From Diphasiastrum complanatum (Eukaryota > Streptophyta > Lycopodiopsida > Lycopodiales > Lycopodiaceae), in NCBI GenBank assembly GCA_029204225.1, contig CM055093.1:47114854-47178853 (forward strand): a stretch of 64,000 bases of DNA, read 5' to 3'. The position numbers and the translations under genes were made by a program. Below the pieces are notes generated by a model. That model was not told the origin of the DNA and made no database searches. It saw only the letters and a list, made by a program, of their open reading frames with translations. Shown here piece after piece: positions 56,170 through 64,000 of the stretch (positions within the stretch are counted from its first letter, which is position 1; each line of letters opens with the position of its first letter).

Positions 56170-59100
56170 CTAGCTTGGTTCAATCATTGCTTTACTAATC
56201 ACTCCAAGTGATGATCTGAACTTCACAAAAGGTGTCTTTTGAAGTGGTTTAGTAAGTAGATCAGCTACACATTCATTGCTTGGAACATGCTCCAAAGCAA
56301 TCTCCTTGGCTTGCACCATTTCTCTCACAAAGTGATGGCATATCTCAATGTGCTTAAATCTTGCATGGAAGATTGGGTTAGATGCAAGGTGTTGGGCTGA
56401 TATATTGTCATTGTAGATGATTGGTGCCTCCTCTGAATCCATGATCTTTAGTTCCACCAATAATCTCTTGATCCAAAGTACCTCCTTTGTAGTGGTTGTC
56501 AAAGCTTTGTACTCGGCCTCGGTTGAAGATAGAGATATAGTTTCTTGCTTTTTTGAAAGCCATGAAACCACACCTTCTCCTATGAAAGTTGAATAGGCAC
56601 TTGTTGATTTCCTATCCCTCTTGTCCCCTGCAAAATCTGAATCACTAAATGCATGAAGGTTAATCACATCTCCTCTATATAGAATCCCAAAATCCAATGT
56701 ACCCGAGATGTATCTTAGAATCCTCTTAGCCTTTTTCCAATGGATATTCAATGGATTTTGCATGGATTGGCTCAACCTACATACACTAAAGCTAAGATCT
56801 GGTCTAGTTATAGTGATCCACATTAAGGAACCTATAAGTTGCCTAAACAAAGTGATGTCCATGAAGGATCTTTCATCATCTTCATTTGGCACTTTTACAT
56901 CTTGCTCCATTGGTGTGTCAACACTTTTGCATACTTCCATCTTAAACTTCTTCAAAAGACTTTGAGCATAGTTTACTTGACTTATAAAGATAAAATCAGA
57001 CCCTCTAAGTACTTCTATGCCTAAGATGAAGTGAAGACACCCTAGATCTACCATCTTGAACTCTAAGGATAGATCTATCTTGATTTTTTCAATACCATCA
57101 ACACTATTTCCACTAATGATGATGTCATCTACATAAATGAGTAAAAGTACAATACCAACATCATCAAACTTAATGTAAAGAGTGGGATCATATTCACTTT
57201 GAACAAAAGAAAGTGAAATAAGATAGCAATGTAGTCTTGAATTCCAAGATCTCGAGGCTTGCTTCAAGCCATAGATGCTTCTTTGGAGATGGCATACTTT
57301 GTTCTCCATTCCATGCTTGATGAACCCTTGTGGCTGCTCCATATAGATATCCTCTTCCAAAAAACCATTCAAGAAAGCATTAGAGACATCCATTTGACAT
57401 AGAATCCATCCAAAATGTGATGCAAGTGCAATGATTAGTCTTATTGTGACCATCTTGGCCACGGGTGCAAAAGTTTCCTCCTAGTCTATCCCTCTCTCTT
57501 GAGCATAACCTTTTGCAACTAATCTTGCTTTATGTTTGTTAACACTCCCATTTGCATTCAACTTAAGCTTGAAGACCCACTTGCATCCTATTACATTCCT
57601 TTGAGGTCTCTCAACAAGCAACCAAGTTTCATTCTCAATCAAGGCATCATACTCATCCAACATAGCTTTATACCATTCTTTGGAGTTCAATGCATCTTCA
57701 ACATTAGACGGTTCTTCAAAACTAGATAAAGCATAAGAAGTGGATGAGATACCCTCAACTTGTTGTCCTTTGCCTTGATATGTGAGCCTTGATGGCTCCA
57801 CTTTTGCCCTTGAAGATCTCCTTGGTGTGATAGGTGGGTTTGGTGCTTGCTCCTCCATGAGCTCCTCCTCAAAACCAAGATCTTGCTCCTCGGCCATCTT
57901 CTTCTTGATTGTTGGAGCACTTGAGCCTTCTTCAAGCATATGCATATGATGTTCATCAAAGATGACATCCCTTGAAACAACAAATTTGTTCAAGGATGGG
58001 AGATAGACTTTGTAGCCCTTGCTTGAGCTTGCATATCCAAGCATGATCCCTCTTGTGGAAGATGGATCCTCCTTGGTTCTTGTTTCCAATGGCACATGCA
58101 CATAACATATACACCCAAAAACTTTCAAGTGATTAAGATTGGGTTTCTTTCCATACAACATCTCATAAGGAGTTTTGCCTTCAATTGCTTTGCAAGACAC
58201 CCTATTCATCAAGTAGTTTGCACATACAAGAGACTCACCCCAAAAGGATTTGGGCAAACAAGCATCTAATCTTAAAGCCTTAGAACATTCACATAATGTT
58301 CTATTCCTTATTTCAGCAACTCCATTTTGTTGAGGAGTGTAAGGACAAGAAGTCTCTTTCTTGATCCCTTCCTCCTCACAAAAGGCCTTGAACTCATTGG
58401 AGATGAATTCTCCACCATTGTCACTTCTAAGAATCTTGATGCTATGATTATGATGCTTTTCCACAAACAACTTGAACTTTACAAAAGTATCAAATACTTG
58501 AGACTTGAAGGAAAGTAAGAACACCCAACAATATCTTGAGTAGTCATCAATGAAGGTTAAAAACATGGATGAACCTCCATTAGATTTGGTGCTAGCAATG
58601 TGCACATCCGAGTGTATGAGTTCAAGAGGATGAGATGACTTTGTGATGGAGTTAGGAAACAACTTCTTATGTGCCTTGGATAAGGCACAAGCTTCACAAA
58701 CCTTGTCTTCCTTCCCAATAGACCTTGGTAGGCCTAAAGCATACTCCTCCTTGATCATAGCCTCCATGGAACCCGAGTTGACATGTCCAAGTCTTTTGTG
58801 CCATAAAGTAAAGGTAGATATCTTGCTCTTCTCGGCCAACATGACAACATTAGTATCCACAAATGCATCCAGCTTATAAAGTTTGCCAAGTCTAGTGCCC
58901 TTAGCCACTATCTTACCCTTCTTCTTGATGAAACATTCATTTGAAGCAAAGTCAACATTGAAACCATTGTCTACCATTTGGCCAACACTTAGTAGATTCT
59001 TTGTTATTGTAGGAATGTACAAAACACCTTCTATGTTGATCTTTTTGGAAGATCCTAAGCAAAGGGGAATGCTACCAACTCCTTCAATCTTACAAGCTTC

Positions 59101-60138
59101 ATCATTTGCTGTATAGATAGACTTTATAGGTCCATCATAAGATAAGAGAGAAGAGAAAAACTCCCTTTTACTAGTCATGTGTGAACTAGCACCCGAGTCA
59201 ATCCACCAAGGATCTTCTCCTTTGAAGCTTGTTGAAGAAAATATGGACATCATGAGAGAGTCCTCATGTGAACTCTCCTCCTCCTCCTCTTTGCTCATGT
59301 TGGCTTGGCTTTGATCTTGCTTCCTCTTGAAGCATTCCGAGGCATAATGTCCCATCTTGCTACAATAGTAGCACTTCACCTTTGATTTGTCCTTCTTGAC
59401 TTTGGTGGGCGATGGAGACGCCTTTGGGGGTCCTTCTTGATCCTCAAGCTTTGTAGACTTCTTGAATGTTGATCCTTTGCCTTTGGACTTGCCATTGCCT
59501 TTGGTGAAGAGAGCTTGGTCATATCCACCTTGGATGGAAAGCCTATCCATCCTCTCTTGCATTTGGCTCCTTCTTGATTCCTCGGCCATGAGTGTGCCTT
59601 GGAGTTCTTCAAGTATGGGTAGCTTACCCATAATTGCATATCCCTGAACCAAATTGTCAAATTCAAAGCTTAGTCCATTCAATATGAGTTGAACAAGCTC
59701 TTCATCCTTGATAGGGTCACCTATAAAGGCTAGCTCTTTGTTCAATTCCTTTACTCTTAGGACAAAAGTATGTGCACTCTCTCCTTTCTTTTGATAGCTT
59801 CTATAGATTTGATTCTTCAAAGCTAACATTCTAGTTTGGTTCTTGGATTCATAGACCTTTTGCAAAGTCTCCCAAGCATCTTGAGCTGAAGTGCAATCTC
59901 CTACCTCTCTTAAGAGTTCATTTGCAACATTCATTTTTATGCAATGTAGTGCAACATTGCACCTCTTGATGTATTTGGCTTTTTCTTGAGGATGAATAGG
60001 TTCACCCTCCTTACCATTTACAATTTCCATCAGATCTTGCATGATCATGATAGATTCCATTCTAACTTTCCATATGGAATAGTTAGTTTTGTTGAGCCTT
60101 TCATTAGTATCCAAAAGACATGCATTTATAGATGCCAT
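56170..60138 (-). pseudogene. gag-pol polyprotein of copia D, one amber stop
   Basis: ATG at 60138. One frame of about 1,320 codons, interrupted only by TAG at 57483-57481. Domains by residue: copia gag helical domain (about 20-200), zinc knuckle C256-C269 (CYYCSKMGHYASEC), protease D314 (DSGASSHM), GAG-pre-integrase with H447/H452 and C481/C484, integrase triad D511, D573 (RSDNGGEF) and E609 (D-61-D-35-E), then RT starting at about 820 (KWVFKLKLNAN). After the stop, RT continues with QMDVSNAFLNGF, the catalytic YVDD (about 57135-57124) and GSLMWITITRPDLSFSVC. RNase H follows with FSDSDFAGDKRDRKSTSAYS and SLSSTEAEYKAL, ending near 56170. The stop lies within RT, so only Gag, protease and integrase would be made without readthrough. 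Confidence 0.95.
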
Positions 60139-60937
60139 CTAGTCTCCTAATCAAGGACTTGACACAAATGAAGGTTACTTCTATTGATTTGATTGAAGGT
60201 CTACCTTATCCCACTTCTTACGGACCTGAAAAGATCAGTAATAGACTTCCTATAAAGATCTAAGAATGATCTCTAACAAAATCAAATCATAGAATACTAG
60301 AAACAATGCACTTGCTTGATTGAAGTAGACAATACTAGTAGAATTGCCCCTCTTTCTATAAAGAACATTAAAGCTTCCAAATGATCTGATCAAGAGTGAA
60401 TTTCAGCAACCTAATATACTTCCAAAATCACTTGTAAAAGATCTAAATGGAACTTAATGAGGATGCAACACAATCTACTATCCAATCACAAGCAAAAAAT
60501 GATCAAAATTGATGAAAAATTGATCTAATTTGGTGCATAAGTCAAGCAATGGTTGGACTGAACCTAAATCACTTTAGGAGGTGTCTACTACACCTTAGAA
60601 CAGCCTTGAAGAGTCCCCAAAACTCTGATCTCCCCTCTCCTTGAATGCTAGAAAGCCTTCTCTATGAAATCACCTCCAAAACTCGCTTAGAAATCAATGC
60701 TTGGAGCAAGCAAAACTTGCTATCTTGGTAATGTGAATTGAATTCAACTTTGCCTCTGGTTTTAGACACCTAAACACCTGAAAATGAAGTCACACAACAC
60801 CAATCTCCAATGTATTTGACTCACTTTGAGTTCTAGAATCAATACTAGATGCTAAGATCCAATCTACACAAGATTTAGATCAAAAATTGTGATCAAATTG
60901 AATGAAAACCAAGGATTTAGCTCATTTCAGCCTTTAG
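60139..60937 (-). other. Untranslated leader of copia D
   Basis: About 800 bases between primer site and gag ATG, without a long ORF. Probably holds the packaging signal by analogy with other LTR elements; nothing specific is visible. Confidence 0.6.
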
Positions 60938-60949
60938 GCTCTGATACCA
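60938..60949 (-). other. Primer binding site of copia D (initiator Met-tRNA)
   Basis: TGGTATCAGAGC on the minus strand directly after the 5' LTR, the standard copia primer site. Confidence 0.92.
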
Positions 60950-61631
60950 TGTAAAAATTACAGCAAATAAGGATCCTAAAACACTTGAAATGATGAGGGA
61001 AACAATAGCTTATGATTTCATAAGATTAGCACAAGTTGAACCATCAAAATCCATCAAAAATCTATGCTTGAACCTCACTAAATGGCCCAAATTCTTGAAG
61101 AAGGCTTCACACGTGTGAAAGTACGGCCTCCCACAGTCTGAGTACTGTACACCAAACCTACATTCAATCCTATAATCATTAGTAATCACAAGTACTCAAA
61201 CAATTATGAACATAGAGAGCAATTGCACCATTATGAGAGAAAAAACATGAAATTGCTTGATTGATTTTGGTGAGATATCATCACCTATATATACATGATC
61301 CATCACGGTTTTGGGCAGGTATGAGTAGCCCTAAACCTATCCCTAATGCTAATTTTGGTGGATCTTTCATCCCTACCAAGTTAGGGTTGGAATCTTGGAG
61401 ATCCCTCAACAATGCAAAAATTACCAAAAATAGCTCCTATTTTTTCTCCCTTGTATCTAAGCATAATTTGGACTCATTCCAAAGGTTCTAACACTTAGGT
61501 CTACTTGAGAACATCCTTATGAATGGAATCCTATGCTATTTGGCACGTGTGACAAGCCACATCATGACCATCTAACTATTTACAAGTCATATGACCAAAA
61601 CTAGTCAAGCTAGAATTGTGAATTTTTAACA
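60950..61631 (-). mobile_element. 5' LTR of copia D
   Basis: 682 bp, TG...CA on the minus strand. TATATATA at 61293-61286 is a good TATA box for element transcription. Followed on the right by the GGAGA duplication. Confidence 0.95.
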
Positions 61632-61636
61632 GGAGA

Positions 61637-61693
61637 TCACAAGTACATGTTGTGGACAATTCACATGTGTGAAATTCAACATGGTATCAGAGC
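61637..61693 (+). mobile_element. End of copia E 5' LTR and its primer site
   Basis: The LTR resumes after the second GGAGA and ends TTCAACA at 61681; TGGTATCAGAGC follows at 61682-61693 (initiator Met-tRNA type). Confidence 0.85.
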
Positions 61694-62437
61694 CTACCTA
61701 AGGTTACCATGCATTTTGATACATTTGAGTGAAAACTATTCATCAATCTTGAGCTAGAAATTGTCAAGATCCATTTTCCTAGCTATCTTGTCCAATTTTG
61801 GATCAAAAGAGATCAATAGGGCATTGATTGGGTCTGACCTGGTACTGTACGGAATCAGGTGCTCAGACACGTGTGAGGAACATCCAATTTCAGTTTAGGA
61901 GTTCTTTTTCATGTTTGATCCAAAAATCTTGCTAGAGAGCTTGTTTTGAAGCTACTTTTGTCTAGTTTTTGATGCAATCATTTCATTCCATTTGGTTGTG
62001 CCAATCAAAAGTTATAAGCTTTTGAAGAGGGTTAGGTTGGGCACCTAGACCTGGGTGGACACATTTGGTTTGGTCAAGAGATTGCTTGTTTAATCCAAAA
62101 TCACAGTTGAATGCTTACCAATCTCATCTACATGTGATCTAGGCACTGTTTTGAGATCTTAGCCATTTTGTTTCATGCAATATCATTGTATTTGAGTCAA
62201 ATTTGGTTTCTTAGTGTATTTCACATGTGCTAAGAGTGTTTAATCCTAACTTTGCCCATACTCCATCATTTGATGTGAAGTAGATCTAGTTTTGGAGAGA
62301 TTGAGATAGCTAGTGAGAATCATCTCACAGTTTGTTGCAAGATCTTGCATAGGAGATGGTAGCACACCATTATTGGATCCTATAGTGAGAGAGAAGCAAC
62401 ATTTTTTGTTCATCACTTCTATTTATCTCCACTTTAC
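61694..62437 (+). other. Untranslated leader of copia E
   Basis: Noncoding, about 740 bases. Its first part matches the leader piece kept in the fragment at 54770-54800. Confidence 0.65.
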
Positions 62438-64000
62438 ATGACTTCAATGAGCTCATACTTGTTGCAACCAAGTGAGAGATTGTCTACTTCCAATTATTCA
62501 ATATGGAAGTTGAGGATGGAGTCCATCTTAATACTCCAAGATGTGATGGACATTGTACTTGGGATTGAGGAGGAGCCTCAAGTCCTTCAAGAAGTACAAA
62601 AATACAAGAAGAGAGCTAGGATGGCTCTCCACTACATTAAGATGAATGTCTCTAATGAGATATTGAGGGAGATTGGTGATTGTTCTACATCCAAGGAAGC
62701 TTGGGATTGTCTCAAGTCCATCTATGAGGCTAAGAACACCTCTAGGCTCCTCACTCTTAGAAATCAAATCTTCCAAAGTAGTCAAAAGAGTGATGAGAGT
62801 GCATGTAATTATGTTTTGAGAGTCAAGGATATTCATAGGGAGCTTGCATGTATTGGTAACTCAATCAATCAAAGTGAGCTAGTCCAAGTCATTCTCAATG
62901 GCTTGAGAGATGAATATGACAACCTTGTCCAATCCTATGCCATTAAGGAGGAGCTACCAATTATGGAGGCCCTTAAAAGTGTGCTTATTTCTGAAGAATC
63001 AAGACAAGAGTACAAACTCTTGAGGATGGACAAGCTATCACTCAATCATGATGATGGCAAAGTTCTATTTGCCAACCACAAAGAGAGGAGTAAGAAGCAA
63101 CATCATCACTTCTCTAATGACAAAGCTAAAGACCAAGATGGAGAGGAGGAGGGTATTTCTCATGCTTCTACTTCAAATCTCAAGAAGAAGAAGATCAAGT
63201 GCTTTTATTGTGGCAAGAAAGGCCATTATGCCACCAATTGCTTCAAGAAGAAGAATCAACTCAATCAAGCCAACATCACCAATGAGAAAGAAGACTATAT
63301 TGCAAGTGATGGAGAAGGCTCTCTTATGGCATTAAGCTTCTCCTCTTCCACCTTCAACAAGGATGACTCATGGTATATTGATAGTGGAGCATTTTCACAT
63401 ATGTCCAAGCACTTTTTTTCATCTATTTTGCCTTATGATGGAGTCAAGAAGACCATATACTTTGCAAGTAAGCATGAGTGCAATATTGAAGGAGTAGAGA
63501 TTATTCCCTTGAAGCTTGCATCTTCTAAAGATCTCTTTCTCAACAATGCTCTTTTTGTCCCAAAGCTTGCAAAGCACATCTTAAGTGTTGGCCAACTTCT
63601 TGATAGTGGCTTTGATGTCAATTTCAATATTGACAATTGTGTGATCAAGAAGGATGGTGAGATCCTTGCATACGGATCAAGATTTGAAGGCATCTACAAA
63701 TTGGATCCAAGTGAGAGTGCAAACTCTCTTGATGTTTCTTATATGTTCAATATTTCAAAGGAGGATGATCACACAAGATGCACATATCTTCTCTCTTCAA
63801 GTATTATGGTGTATGATTATTCCTCATTATTCAAAGCATTTGTTGAGAAGAAATTCTCATTGAAGATCAAAGCTTTGAGGAGTATTGGAGCTCTTGAAGG
63901 AATAGCACCATATGAAGTTTGACTCAAGATGAAGCCTAAGGTTGATCACCTTAGTGAACTTGGTAGTGCTTGCTTTGCACATATTCCCTTGGAAACAAGA
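62438..64000 (+). pseudogene. gag-pol of copia E, integrase core deleted, runs off the window
   Basis: ATG at 62438. The gag domain aligns along its length with copia D (SERLSTSNYSIWKLRMES, ALHYIKMNVSNEILREIGDC). Zinc knuckle C255-C268 (CFYCGKKGHYATNC), protease YIDSGAFSHM, GAG-pre-integrase start (FVPKLAKHILSVGQLLDSGF). After KIKALRS (about 63870) the frame jumps to EGIAPYEV, so the zinc-binding and catalytic parts of integrase are deleted: nothing corresponding to D511-E609 of copia D is found. TGA at 63920-63922 follows; the same frame then reads KPKVDHL and SACFAHIPLETR to the window end. Not functional for integration on its own. Confidence 0.88.

Larger units (their letters stand above)
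55469..61636 (-). mobile_element. Ty1/copia retrotransposon copy D, complete and young
   Basis: Exact 5-bp target duplication GGAGA at 55469-55473 and 61632-61636. LTRs of 682 bp at 55474-56155 and 60950-61631 differ at two positions that I can find. Primer site, gag-pol frame and purine tract are all present on the minus strand. The whole element (6,158 bp without duplications) sits in the LTR of copia E. Only a single in-frame stop blocks its polyprotein. Confidence 0.97.

Noticed and set aside
56708-59666. Several 60-100 codon frames on either strand within copia D
   Set aside because: Shadows of the long minus-strand gag-pol frame.

Overview
The window is nuclear DNA of a land plant. Four things show this: several plant-type LTR retrotransposon families (Ty3/gypsy of the Athila/Tat kind, and Ty1/copia primed by initiator Met-tRNA), a CACTA-type transposase remnant, an intronless plant ATL-type RING-H2 gene, and LTRs with plant-like TATA boxes and AATAAA signals. 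I cannot name the species. Only one convincing host gene is visible, at 23200-24480. Almost everything else is transposon sequence of different ages, often nested, plus AT-rich spacer with simple repeats.

Layout. 1-2940: AT-rich spacer with a (TG)n tract. 2943-3553: CACTA-like transposase debris. About 3640-14416: gypsy copy A, without its 5' LTR, carrying gag, protease, RT, RNase H, integrase, a spacer rich in short inverted motifs, a large extra ORF (ORF3) and a clipped 3' LTR. 14417-14775: integrase scrap of a second gypsy family. 14776-19231: mostly noncoding repeat (R1) with two putative LTRs. 20170-21157: copia scrap bounded by 80-bp direct repeats. 21943-22110: triplicated 56-bp unit. 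22364-24480: leader and coding sequence of the RING-H2 gene. 24481-30619: unassigned spacer, possibly holding a solo LTR. 30794-40152: gypsy copy B, complete at both LTRs but internally decayed, inserted in repeat R2, whose uninterrupted relative R1 lies at 16590-17165.

40726-43830 is spacer with a long (CT)n tract and a perfect 51-bp duplication. From 43830 to about 53630, three decayed minus-strand elements lie end to end: copia G1 (its LTR holds a minisatellite), copia G2, and gypsy F, related to A/B and also carrying ORF3. A degenerate tandem array fills 54008-54500. The right end is a nest: copia E (plus strand, running off the window) has its 5' LTR split by copia D (minus strand, 55474-61631). 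D is young: its 682-bp LTRs differ at two positions by eye, it has an exact GGAGA target duplication, and one in-frame stop interrupts its polyprotein.

The most interesting material is in the gypsy A/B/F lineage: gag carries four zinc knuckles; an unassigned coiled-coil ORF3 follows pol; and the pol-ORF3 spacer is packed with a 9-10 base motif in both orientations. The arms of that motif differ between families but stay complementary within each, which suggests a conserved RNA or DNA structure. All coordinates of decayed elements are by-eye estimates; no alignment or database search was run.
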